A stretch of 64,000 nucleotides of DNA from Cryphonectria parasitica EP155 (taxonomy: Eukaryota > Ascomycota > Sordariomycetes > Diaporthales > Cryphonectriaceae). The stretch is taken from contig NW_024468909.1 of the NCBI RefSeq assembly GCF_011745365.1, positions 1-64,000 on the forward strand, given 5' to 3'. The notes under the pieces are model-generated. The model made no database searches. It was not told the origin of the DNA and saw only the letters and a list, made by a program, of their open reading frames with translations. Positions within the stretch are counted from its first letter, which is position 1; each line of letters opens with the position of its first letter. Of the stretch, positions 33,740 through 44,921 are shown piece by piece. The position numbers and the translations under genes are program-made.

Positions 33740-34576
33740 AAGCACTAATGTGATTTAGATCATTGGACAACACGATTCCTTGCACTCCCATAGCCGTGGT
33801 TCATGTACTGGAAGATCCCTCCTTAACTAAGTCGCGTCAAACGCGAAACCGAGGAGACGTGCAGTGGTGGTATCACAGTGATGTGTTCTCATCGCTCGAC
33901 CTAGACAAGTTCTCAAAGAGCCATCTGCTATCTTCCATCTACGCTGAGACTCTCCGGCTCCATGTTTCAGTATCTATACCAATCAATTTCAGGCATGATG
34001 ATCTCATCTTGGGCTAATGGCGCATTCTCCAGTCCAGTTACGGACTGATCTCTGCTGGAATCTGCTATAAAAACAGAGATACGTGGAACAACAAAGATGG
34101 TAACCACCAATTAAATCCTTCTGGGCAACTCGGTTTATTTTCGATCCTACAGATCCCCTCAGCAGTCACGTCCGAATTGTAGCGATGCGGAGAGATTGCG
34201 GGTTGGTCTCGGGAGTAACGAAGACAGAAGAGAAAAGAATGTGCCCTATTTTACTACCGAAGGCCTTGAAGGGTCTTGGATTCCGTACCGTGCTAAGCTT
34301 TACAGTCAAACTCACTCATACCATGGACTGGTTTTAACCAAGCAGATAGCTGGGCGCTAACGTTGGTTCTCACCAGGAGAACAAAATATTTGTCCAGGCC
34401 GTTTCTTGGCCAAAAGCGTCATACTGACAACAATGGCCCTTATCGTGACTGGATTTGATGTTGAGCTTCGGACCAACAGCGGTCCCATCGTCATGGACAA
34501 AGACAGCTTCGGCTTTGGTACAGACATTCCGAGTTTCCTGATTCCTTTTCGTATCAGGAGGAGAAAGTTAGACTAG
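33740..34576 (+). pseudogene. Cytochrome P450 pseudogene (CYP7-like C-terminal half)
   Basis: Only the C-terminal half of a P450 remains. DNTIPCTPIAVVHVLEDPSL resembles the I-helix region (33763-33822). SSIYAETLRLHVSVSIPINFRHDD (about 33931-34002) contains the ExxR helix (ETLR). NNKDGNHQLNPSG follows near 34090-34130. The haem-binding segment PGEQNICPGRFLAKS and an open tail end at the TAG at 34574-34576. The last part reads cleanly, but between the blocks there are stops and frame changes, and the N-terminal half is absent. The sequence style resembles fungal CYP7B/prostacyclin-synthase-like P450s. It is not a second copy of the intact P450 at 37075. Confidence 0.78.
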
Positions 34577-35820
34577 AGTCCGCAGGTAATATTATTGTAA
34601 TGTCTTTAAATATCTTCAGAGGGAGAGTGCAAGTTTTCCAATCCACGAGCTGACCAAGTTTTCTACTAGCAGAGCAAGAGTTCAATCATTTCAAATACGG
34701 ATAACAGAAGGAAAGTGAGACCCAATGACTACACACACAAGACTATGGTGTTAGTCTTGAAGGGGCTTTTGTTATGAGATGGTGCTGTCAGAGCAGAATG
34801 ATACTAACATTCCGGTTTGACTGGACATGTCTACGCTGTCCCACCTAAATAAAGCTCTGTTCATATTCGCATAATAAGATTGATTTTCCACCCCGTACCC
34901 CTCGCCCTCTTTTAATCCTATATATGCTGGTGGGCAACCGTTGACTTAATTAATCACACATTGCGCCAGCCCCTTGTTATTGTACGAGAATTTGTAGGCT
35001 TGCTAGCACCAAAAGCCTGACTGTTCTCCTCTTCCTTATCATCCTCGTCCTCCCTTCTCTCTGCTCATTCTTCATGGCTGGGTAGTCCATTTGGCGATAT
35101 AGGCAATCCACGGCCGTATTTATTGAGGTAGATCACGCTAAGCTTGAGGGATACTATCAAGGCTGCTGCTGCTTTGGCATATCAGTAGCTCCTTTTAAAT
35201 ATATGGCATAACGCAGCTTACATATGACAAGACCAAACGGTACTCAAACCCAAAAGTAGGGCGAGTTAAATAGGTCCGAAAACATGGTGTAGGCAGTAGT
35301 ACCCAGATTGAACGCGCCAAAAAACGATAGGGGGCCCTCGTCTGCGGATTTCTTGTTGTGAACGCCCAGTTCCAAACTAATCTTTAATAGAAAAAATAGA
35401 TATATAAACAACAAAAGGCTGCCTGGAAATAAAAGGATAATGGCGTAAACAGGATGTCTTGGACGGGGATGTGCGTCGAAGGTTCAGATTGAGACACCTG
35501 GCCAGATACGGTTGGTTTTAACTGGCCTTGTCCCAATGTCATCCGCCCGTGACAGTGTCCTGTGTGGCCCCCAACGATGCGCGGGTGAGTAGTATTATCT
35601 TGTTAGCACGTCCTGGAATGGCTCAAATCGCCGATGGGTAGCCGTAATGCAACCGCATCGTTGTAGGTAGGAGGTCCTGATACTTTTTGTAGCGTAGTCA
35701 GCATCCGTAATTTGTACATAGCCAGCAAAAAGTATACTACTGGGACAGCGGCTGCTGCCCGCCTTTCCACCTCAGCTGCCTACATGGGAGCTGCGGGTAA
35801 CACATTCAACACGCTATAAG
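34577..35820. other. Intergenic stretch
   Basis: No gene recognised on either strand. Confidence 0.4.
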
Positions 35821-35823
35821 TTA

Positions 35824-36951
35824 AAGGGGGTAACCTCCGGCCACACCAACTTCCGGCCACCCCGGCCCGCCTCACCACCCACCCACATATATATTGTTTT
35901 ATATACATTCCTCATCCTACACCTACTACGATGCAATCCTCTTCATCAGTAGGTAATTCGATACTGTTCTCTTCATATAGACTATCTTCATCTCTATCAG
36001 CCGCTTTTTGAGCTCTCTGTATATTCTTAATATCTGCAAATCTCGAGTTCGGGTTCAAATCAATCTTTCTTCTTTTAGTAGGCTTTTTGGCTTCTATTTG
36101 CCTTTCTAGAATCTTATTTCTTTCCAGAGCTTTTACAAACTCGAGATCTTTCTTATTAAACGCTTTTTGTATCTTTCTTAAGAGTATATTGTTGTGGTAG
36201 CCAGGGTGGTAGTCCGTGGAACATTGAGTGCAGTGGATCGAGAGTCCTCATACATATAAAGGATACCACCCACTTTTCAAATTCTTTAGCTATAAGCAAC
36301 AATCAAGCATCCTTTTCTCTTCTTTTCGATTTTGAACCCCTTGGACAGGTCTAAGACAGATTTTTCACCCTGTTCTTGTGCCCGTGTGGCCTTAGTTTGC
36401 TGTCCTCATCTGTACAGGCATGCTTGGGTTGCACGAGCCCTTGCCCATTGCTTCGGTGGCTGTTCGTTCCTTTTCTCGAAGGCGACAGTGCCCTAATTCT
36501 GGTTCAATATCTACTTCCTTCTCAGCATTTAAGAGTTCTTTCTAATCTTGAGAATTCGTTAAGCAAAGTACTTAAGCTCTGAATAGCTTGATAGAAGCTC
36601 CAAAGGTTTCTGAATGCAAATCCATTGAGCTAATTTCCTCTCCTAGCTAACAGAAAGCTTTTGCTTATATTAATAGACTATTAAATGCAATTCTCCTTCT
36701 GCTAAGCAGTTCTAAAGAGTAGCTTGTAGTATATCCTACTGTTTCGAGGCTTGTTGCTGAAATACACCCTTTCTAACAACCTCGAGAGCCTGAGCTAGCT
36801 TAAATTCGGTATAGCGCTTCATGATATACGTATAAAGGTCCTGTAAAGATATGAAGTTGATTAGAGTAAAATTGGTTGAAAAAAGATATTGAAAAAAGAG
36901 GTGGCTGGAGAGGCCGGGGGGTCAGCCGGGGTGGCCGGAGGTTACCCCCTT
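35824..36951 (-). mobile_element. Fot1/pogo-like DNA transposon 1, deleted and interrupted
   Basis: Terminal inverted repeats AAGGGGGTAACCTCCGGCCA (35824 onward and complementary to 36951) are perfect over about 20 bp, with a TA target duplication at 35822-35823 and 36952-36953. After subtracting the solo LTR-A at 36190-36506 only about 0.8 kb is left. The minus strand retains the transposase N-terminus (KRYTEFKLAQALEVVRKGV, about 36755-36822) and the Lys/Arg-rich C-terminus, so the DDE core was deleted. Non-autonomous. Confidence 0.88.
36190..36506 (+). repeat. Solo LTR-A with ATAT target duplication
   Basis: 317 bp, flanked by ATAT at 36186-36189 and 36507-36510. Inserted into transposon 1, so it is the younger insertion. 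Confidence 0.9.
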
Positions 36952-37074
36952 TAATTTAAATGCTTGTTCCCTTAGTTCCAGGCTCTAGAGCAGTACTTAT
37001 TTCCATGCCTTCCCAGACAGAATCCTCGTCCATTTGGTTTTCTTTCTTTTTCTTTTTCAAGTGGTCGGTTGAAA

Positions 37075-38978
37075 ATGGCACACTTGGTGAGCCCCACCCA
37101 GGTTATTGCCGTCACCGCGGTGCTTATCGCAACGACCTTTCTCTACACCAGATTGTACCACAGGCGTTTCAAGCAGAATGCCCACCTCCCACAACTCCCG
37201 TCTTCTCTTTTCTGGGGTCACCTCGCAGTTTTTAATGACTTCATCAAGCGAGGCTCTCAGGACCGCCATCCAGGCTAGTCATTCTTCTGGATCAGACAAG
37301 CAATGAGAAGAGAGCAGCAGAGTCACTAACGCTGCGAATAACAGATGCTGTTTTTGCTGAGATGCACGAAGCTCTAGGGAAGCCCGACATATTCCTAGTA
37401 GACAACTGGCCTGTTGTTCCCCCGATGGCCATAGTTGCTAGCCACGAAGTTGCAGAACAGGTGTCGCATCCTTCCAAGCTCTTCCAGTATAGCGCACCGA
37501 AATCTTCATCCCTGGACCCCATCATCAGCCTGATCGGGCCCAAGTCCATTTTGCGCAAACAGGCAAGGCCGAACGAACCTTATCCAAGTTGGCTATGACA
37601 TGGTGACATACTAATGTGTTCCAGAATGAGGAATGGAAGGAAGTCCGCAGGAGGTTCAATCCGGGATTTGCGCCCCAGCACTTGATGAGTCTGTTGCCCG
37701 TTATTGTCGCGAAATGCAAGCGTTATATCGAAATCCTAGACCATTATGCCCGCAGCGGAGCTCCATTCCCGCTCGATCAGCCTACGACAAACCTGACTTT
37801 TGATATTATTGGAGCGGTAACTATGGGTGAGGACATGAACGCACAGCACCTGGACACCACTCTCCAGGGACAGCTTATCATTATGGTCAAGAAGCTATTG
37901 AAGAGTAAGTCTAAAATCCCCCAGTCTGTAGCGCTAAATACTGGTAATTAATGCGAATACCTCAAAAGCATATGCAGATGATAAGCTCCAGCTGCCATGG
38001 TGGCTTGCACCCCGGCTTTGGGTGAAGCGACACCGCCTCGGACTTCGCATCTCGCAGGACCTGAGGCCCATTGTGCGTCGCAACTTTGAAGAGATGAAAT
38101 CTGTGAATGGTGGCGAGGCTTCGAACAGCAGGTCCCGAAGCGTGCTGGCACTCAGTTTGATAGATGTCGAGGTTCTCACACCTGAGATTATGGAAGAGAC
38201 GTGTGACCAGCTCAAGACATTCCTCTTCGCAGGGCACGACACCACCAGCACCACGATCATCTGGAGTATCTATGAGCTCTTGCGGACACCGCGTGCTCTC
38301 GATGCCGTCAACAGCGAGCTAGATCGACTCTTTGGGCCAAGAGATGCTGATGCTAGTGGGAACATTATCCGTGAGAAGCTTCTGGGGCCTGGAGGCCAGG
38401 AGCTTGTTCACCGCATGATGTACATTTCAGCTGTCATCAAGGAAGTTCTGAGACTGCATCCCCCAGCGGGCTCTATCCGCACGTCGTATCCCGGCACAGG
38501 ATTCGTAGTGTCCACTAAACAAGGGGAGTACAACCTTGACGGTGACTGGATCTACCTCAACCACAATATCATGGGTCGCGACCGTGCCGTATTTGGAGAT
38601 ACGGCTGACGATTTTGTTCCCGAGCGTTGGCTTGATGACAGTCCTGCGTGCCCGGCCAGCGCCTGGAGGCCGTTCGAGAGGGGACCGAGGAACTGCATCG
38701 GGCAGGAGCTGGCAAACATTGAAGCGCGTGTCATCCTTGCCATGCTCACTCGCCGATATGAGTTTTCCAAGGTCGGTCTGGGTGAGTTTGCCTTAGGCCA
38801 GGACGGTCAGCCGTTGTTAGATAACAAGGGTCGCCGCAAGGTCAAATCTGAGCTGTATTCTGTAAGTGATACTTGTCCATGCCCATACTGAGATCTCGAC
38901 TAATATAAACATTGCAAGACGATCCAAATTAGCGGCAAGCCAGTGGATGCGATGATGATGAAAGTGAAGTTATATTGA
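37075..38978 (+). CDS. Cytochrome P450 monooxygenase, five exons, two GC-AG introns
   Basis: Intact 549-aa microsomal P450. Exons: 37075-37273, 37345-37562, 37625-37904, 37969-38861, 38919-38978 (lengths sum to 550 codons). An N-terminal membrane anchor (residues 6-24) is followed by the C-helix region NEEWKEVRRRFNPGF, the I-helix oxygen-binding AGHDTTST (320-327), ExxR (Glu391-Arg394), PERW, and the haem loop FERGPRNCIGQ with Cys475 as thiolate ligand. Introns 1 and 2 begin GC (AG|GCTAGT, AG|GCAAGG) instead of GT; using a nearby GT in intron 1 would create a stop. Introns 3 and 4 are GT-AG with GTAAGT. The gene lies between two pogo-like transposons, its stop codon only 5 bp before transposon 2. 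Substrate unknown; the neighbourhood suggests secondary metabolism. Confidence 0.92.
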
Positions 38979-38983
38979 GGTTA

Positions 38984-40830
38984 TAAGTCGAAGGCGGGGG
39001 TTTTGGGCCGGGGTAGTTTTGGGCCACCCTGGCCACCCTCATCAAATACACACACCCATATATATATATACTGTTTATCTATTCTATTCACTTACTACGA
39101 TGCAATCCTTCTTATCAGTAGGTAATTCGATATCGCTCTCTTCATTCAGACTATTCTCGTGGCAATTGACTGCGTTTTGAGCTCTCTGTATATCCTCAAT
39201 CCCTGCAAACTTCGAATTTGGGTCCATATCAACCTTTCTTCTTTTGCTAGACCTCAGAGCTTCAATCTGCTTTTTCAATGCTTTATTTTCCTCCAATGCC
39301 TTAGCAAACTCGAGGTCCCTCTCCTCCTGAGCTTTTTTATCTTTCTGAATAGCATACAGCGGCCTGGTTCTGTTCGAAGTTGTTGCTGATTCTCTAGCAG
39401 CTGATAGTACAGCTGTTTAGCTTTTTGAGGAGTTGAAAAGAGGACTGGCTAGCTTGAGAAGGCTTTTGGGGAAAGATGAGGTGCTGTTGATTGTGCTGAG
39501 CTTGAATTGGACTGGATCTGATAGCTTGGTTGACTGTTCTCGAGAAGAAGAGGGCTTAGGAGGGCTTTTGAGGGTCTGAGAGGCTATAGACCAGTTGCTT
39601 TCCATCCAGATCTGATATTCTGGCTTGAAAGGCCTTCCAGTCGAGCCAGACGATAGTTCCTGAGGAACAACTGCTTGCCTGCGATAGTTGAATTCCTCCA
39701 TTGGCTCATATTGCTGATTTTCTTTCTGTATGCTCGTTTGAGAGATGAAAAGATCCCTAGATCAAGGGGTTGAAGAACATGAGAAGTATGAGGAGGCAAG
39801 TAAATAAGCAGTATGTTGTTTTGGAAGCAAAGCCAGTTTTATAGCTGCCATGGACATCCAGGATCAACAGTCTGGCTTCTGAGGAGTCTGCTGGCTGGCT
39901 GTGAGGGATGAAGATCTTTTTCAGCCATTCAAGTGCTATTTCATTGTTTATCCATCCAGTTTGAGTAGCTGTGAACTGCCAGCCCTCAAAAAGCTTCAAA
40001 TCAAGAGGAAACCACTGTTGTTATACTGTTTAGCTCTTGAAAATTACCAGAGGGAAGAAGTAGGCACCTGTAGCAGAGATACACTCGAGAAAAGAGATCC
40101 AAGCCTTTGAACCAGGGTCTTTTTTTTGAATTGAACGCAAAGAAGAGCCTCCGAGAACTAATTCATTCGTTCCTTAGCCCTCTATAAGGCCAGCTTCATC
40201 CATATCCCATCTATTAGCTAGCTTAATAGCTTGGATGTAAGGAAGGTTGAAAAGATGAAACCAAGGCTGTATTACCTCTGTTGTAGCTCCATTCATTCGC
40301 TCAGAAGCAATGCGGCGAGTCTTCCTAACCTGTATCTCTGGATTTCTCTTCAAAAAAGCCTGAGTCCATTGTACTCCGAGGGCCTGAGAGTCTCCCTGAA
40401 CCTCGAGAATCTGCTGAGCAAAGTATTTGAGTTCTGAATGGCTTGGTGGAATCCCCAGGCTTTCTTGAATCAGGATCCATTCAGCCAGTCTTCTTTCCTG
40501 ATCAATAGAGAGCCTTTTCTGGTTTTCGTGGGCTGTTTTATGCGATTCTCCTCCTTCTAGGCGAGCCTGAAGAGTACTCCTTGGAATACCCCATTCCCTC
40601 GAGGCTTGCCGCTGAGACTTGCCTTTTCTGACAGCCTCAACAGCCTGGGCTAGTTCAAACTCGCAATAGGGCTTCATAATAGTTAGATAAAGGTTTGTTG
40701 GAAAGATGAAGTTGTTTGGATTAAAATTGGTTGAGTAATAGCTATCAAACTAAAGGGGGTTGAAGAGGCGGTAAGGGTGGCCAGGGTGGCCCAAAACTAC
40801 CCCGGCCCAAAAGCCCCCCCCTTCGACTTA
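38984..40830 (-). mobile_element. Fot1/pogo-like DNA transposon 2, full length (1,847 bp)
   Basis: Nearly perfect terminal inverted repeats of about 55 bp beginning TAAGTCGAAGG, with a TA target duplication at 38982-38983 and 40831-40832. Size and TA target fit the Fot1/pogo branch of Tc1-mariner. It carries one transposase gene on the minus strand. Confidence 0.93.
39084..40677 (-). pseudogene. Pogo-type DDE transposase, broken
   Basis: Starts at 40677 (MKPYCEFELAQAVEAVRKGK) with the psq-type helix-turn-helix (REWGIPRSTLQARLEG), then the CENP-B-type DNA-binding domain, then the catalytic core. The three acidic residues are all recognisable: RWDMDEAGLIEG (about 40175-40210), LLILDVHGSYKT (about 39840-39875) and HTSHVLQPLDLGIFSSL (about 39740-39790). 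A basic C-terminal coiled region (LKKQIEALRSSKRRK) follows, ending at 39084. Stops after EG (about 40173), at about 39985, 39583 and 39417, plus a frame change near 39800, inactivate it. Expected length about 530 aa. Confidence 0.88.
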
Positions 40831-40931
40831 TATCAGGGAGCCCAGTACGTAATACCACTGGAGAATTTGATCTATAGTTCCTAGAAAATGGAAAGATTGT
40901 GTACTGGATGATTTGTGATTGTGCATATGTA

Positions 40932-42775
40932 ATAAGTCAAAGCACTCCCTTGTTGGCACCCCCCCTTATTAGCACCTCTGAACAGCTATATCACCCATCT
41001 ATATATATATTGTTTTATATACATTTCACTTCCTATTCACCTACCACGATGCAGTCCTCCTCATCAGTAGATAATTCGATATCGCTCTCTTCATCCTGAC
41101 TATCAACATTCCTATTGACTGCATTTTGAGCTCTCTGTATATCTTCAATATCCGCAAACCTCGAATTTGGGCTTGTATCTACCTTTCTTCTTTGAGTTAG
41201 CCTTGTAGCCTCAGCCTGCTTTTCCAGTATCTCGTTCTTCTCCAGAGCTCTTGCTAGTTTGAAGTTCCTCTCGTTGAATGCTTTTTGTATCTTCCTAAAC
41301 AGTACTGAAAGTTGCTGCTAATTCTTCTGTAGCTGGTGGTATAGGTTTTTAGCCTTGCAAGGAGTTGAAAAGATGACTAGTAGGCTTGAGGAAGCTTTCT
41401 GGGTAAGCTGAGGTGCTGTTGATGCTTTTGAACTTGAATTCGCTCTAGCCTGAGTGTGCTGAGGAGTGCTAGCAAGGAGAAGAGAGCTCAAGAGTAGCTT
41501 GGAGGATCTTACAGGCTATAAATCAGAAGCTTTCCATCCTAATCTGATATTCTGATTAGAAAGACCTTCCAAACGAGCCTTGCAATAGTTCTCGAGGAAT
41601 AAATGCTTTTCTAGCACTGTTGAATCCCCTTACTAGCTCGTATAACTAACTCTTCGTTTGTATGCTCTCTTGAGAGATGAGAAGACTTTTAGATCAAGAG
41701 ATTGAAGTATGTGAGAAATATGAGGAGAAAGATAAATCAACAGGATATTATTTTGATAGCATTGATATATAAACTCATCAGTTGTATAGCTGCTATAGCT
41801 ATTCAGAACTAATAGTTTAGCTTCTGAGGAGTCTGCTGGCTTGCTGCCAGAGATGAAGATCTTTTCCAGCTATTCAAATGCTATAGCATTATCAGTCCAG
41901 CTATTTCTCATAGATGTAAACTGCTAGCTCTTGAAAGAGTTTAAGAAAAGAGGAAACTACTATTATTAAACTATATTCCCTTTGAAAATTACCAGAGGAA
42001 GAAGATAAGCGCCTGTAGCAGAGATATACTCGAGAAAAGAAGTTCAGAATCTCGATCCAGGCTCTTTTCAATGAATTGAATATAAAGAAGAGCTACTAAG
42101 AACTAATCCATTCTCTCCTTAGCCCTCAACTATCCCAGCCTCATCCATATTCCATCGATTAGCTAGCTTAATAGCTTAAACTTGAGAAAGATTAAAAAGA
42201 TGAAACCAAGGCTATATTATCTCTATTGTAGCTCTATTGATCTGTTCAGAGGCAATCTGTTGATTCTTTCGAATGTGTATCTCTGGATTTCTCTTCAAAA
42301 AGCTCTCAGTCCATCTCTTTCCTAGCTCTTGAGAATCTTTTTAAACCTCAAGAATCCTCTGAGCAAAGTGCTTGAGTTCGGAGTAGCTAGATAGGAGCTC
42401 TAAGCTTTCCTGGACGAGGATTCATTCAGCTATCTGCTTTTCTTGAGTAAAAAAAAGTCTTTGCTAGTATTGATAGGCTGTTTGATGCGATTCTCTTCCT
42501 GCTAGATGTTGTTGAAGAGTAGATCTTAGTATGCTGTACTCGCGTAAGGCCTGTTTCTGTAACAAGCTCTTTCCGATAGCCTCGATGGCCTGGGCAAGCT
42601 CAAATTCGGTATACGGCTTCTTTTTAGGCATATCGAGGTTCTGTGAAGAGATGAAGTCATTTGAATAAGAATTGGTTGAGAAAACTTTGTAAAAGTAAAG
42701 GTGGTGGAAATGGCGGTGTGGCTGTTCAGGGGTGCTAATAAGGGGGGGTGCCAACAAGGGGGTGCTTTGACTTAT
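40932..42775 (-). mobile_element. Fot1/pogo-like DNA transposon 3, full length (1,844 bp)
   Basis: Terminal inverted repeats of about 65 bp beginning ATAAGTCAAAGCAC, with TA duplications at 40930-40931 and 42776-42777. The ends differ from those of transposon 2, so this is a separate subfamily. It was inserted only about 100 bp from transposon 2. Confidence 0.92.
41033..42631 (-). pseudogene. Pogo-type DDE transposase, heavily RIP-mutated
   Basis: Starts at 42631 (MPKKKPYTEFELAQAIEAIGKS) and has the same domain order as the transposase at 39084-40677, for example SFLKRNPEIHIRK and ANRWNMDEAGIVEG, but with many more stops, mostly TAG and TAA. The AT drift is stronger than in transposon 2. Confidence 0.85.
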
Positions 42776-43026
42776 TATCAAGCGACGAGAAATTTGTGGT
42801 AAGATGAACACTGCTAAAACGTCACTTCTAATTTCCAACAGCGAGAAAATCCTGTATTCTAAGAATATCAGAGAGCTTTGGAAGCCATTGCTCCATAACC
42901 GGGCGGGAGAAAAACCCTGGCGAGACCGAGGTTGGCTGCGAAACAAGGGCCAAGGAGGGTTGGGAACATGACGGTCGCCAGAGACACGGCCGGGACGAGC
43001 GAACTAGGGCACCATGACTAGGACTC

Positions 43027-43945
43027 TCACTGCTTTGCAGCTGTATCCTTCCCAGCAGCAATCTTCTTCTCGTACTCCGTGAAAGTCTCGATGCCCTTAG
43101 GCACGCCATTCCACTGCAGACCCTGCTCATCCATCAAACGTGCACGAATGTCCATTGCGTGCTTCCAGGATGGAAGAGCAATCATCCGCTCGTGCCAAGT
43201 TCGGACATGCGGAACGCCTTCGAAAACCTCATCCCATGACTGGTTCAACACTTCATCCAAACGAAAGTTCCATGGCACAAAGGCCATATCAGCAAACGTC
43301 ATCTTATTGCCTACAAGCCACTGCGCATGAACAGGCTTAGCAGACAATACAATCTCTAACACGCCAAGTACCCGCTTGATTTCATTGGCATAGCGCTCAA
43401 TAACAGAAGGAATTTTCTCGGGCCATAAATGCTGAAAAACACCGCACTGGCCATAGTAAGGACCCTGGCCGCTCATCTGAAAGTGAAGGAATTGGTTGCA
43501 CAAGTGCTTCTCTTTGGTGGTTGTGTAAGTCAAGCGCTTTTCTGTATCGTACTCTTCGATCAGGTATTGGTAAATAGCGCCTGACTCCCACAATGTGAGG
43601 TCAGTGTTTGGGTCCTCGATTGCCGGCACTCGACCGTTGGGGTTGACATCGATGAAGGGTTTCTTCTTGACATCATCAAAGCGGAACGATTTGATGTCGT
43701 AGTTCAGCCCGAGTTCCTCGAAGAGGAAGACGGCCTATGTTTCAATGTCAGCATAAACATCGCTGAGGGACGTATAAATCGCATGAAATATTTCCATGTC
43801 TAGCGTACCTTCCATGGGTTGGGGCCAGGAGCTGTGAGTCAAATTAGCACAGTGGTCTGTATATAAAGGTCATCATCGGTTCGAGCCGGGTAAGCAACCT
43901 ACGAGTAATCCACAGGCGTATGGGCTTCGGAGGGTTGGTGGCCAT
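43027..43945 (-). CDS. Glutathione S-transferase (Ure2p/GstA-like), three exons
   Basis: Intact 257-aa protein. Exons on the minus strand: 43903-43945, a 23-nt microexon 43809-43831, and 43027-43734; together exactly 258 codons. The N-terminal thioredoxin-fold domain ends with NPNGRVPAIEDP and LTLWESGAIYQYLIEEYD (the ESGAI glutathione-binding loop). The C-terminal helical domain includes QFLHFQMSGQGPYYGQ and WLVGNKMTFADMAFVPW (N-capping/hydrophobic staple motif with Asp). This combination is typical of fungal Ure2p-like transferases. Such enzymes conjugate glutathione to electrophiles and often occur in secondary-metabolite clusters, where they detoxify or add sulfur; here the role is inferred only. 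Confidence 0.9.
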
Positions 43946-44921
43946 GGGGAGAGGTCGCAAAAATGAATTGCAGTCTTGGGTACGTTCGGGTAGGAGGAAA
44001 ACACAACAATGGTATGCCCTTCTCGTTCAAAAGATGTCAGCTGGCTTGCCACAGATATATCTTTATGACTGCCGCAATGTTGTAACGCTGTAAGCGGATC
44101 GACGGTGAAGTGAATGATATGGAAGCTGTAAGACTCAACACAACCAACGGAACCTGATGTGGGAAAGTGATTTCTGACCTCGCACCAGATGGCAGTTGGT
44201 GGGCTTTTTGTTGCCTATAATAGACTAACAAAAAGTACTGTGCATTAGCATGATTCTGGGGAACCTTGTACATAGTAGAGACGCAAGGCTGGAGGCTAGG
44301 ACTGCTGCACCTCTTGTTGAGTTCCTTTGGAGGATCTAAATGCTTGTCACAAATGACCGTCGCCCAGGTACTATCGTAATCTGTGTCATTATTCCCGCGG
44401 CCCCGCTCAGGGTACCAGGTAGAGTTAGCACATGCACGCTTTGACGCTGTAGGCTATCAAAAGCCCTTCTAGCCCCTGTCCCCTTGTTTGAGGTCACATC
44501 CAGCGGCAACCTTTGCCTTTGTTCACGTCGCGGTGTTCGCTTATAATCAATGCAGCGCAGAAACAACGGCGACGAGCGATACAGCATCAATATTGGCACA
44601 GATACCTGTTACGTGTAGTGCGGATCTTCTTTTCGAGGTTCTCTGATCGCTGGCGTGTTTATCTCCAGGGCCGCAATTCCATCGCGAAATATCAGAGTCC
44701 GAGATGTCGACGACAGTAGCCATTCCATAAGCGATGGATGGGATGGAGGTTACAGCGAGGAACAACCAAGTTGTATGCAGGATGAACACGCGTTGGTGAT
44801 GAGCGCAGATAAATACTGCCAGTGGTGTCATGTGACCCTGAGGACAGAAGTAAGTTCCACAACAGGAACTTGAGCTTGACTTAATTTTGTCTCTTCAACC
44901 TTCCTAAATCGCCCGGCAACC
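43946..44921. other. Intergenic stretch between GST and cyclase relic
   Basis: Short frames on both strands (44336-44599, 44547-44831) show no domain. Confidence 0.4.
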
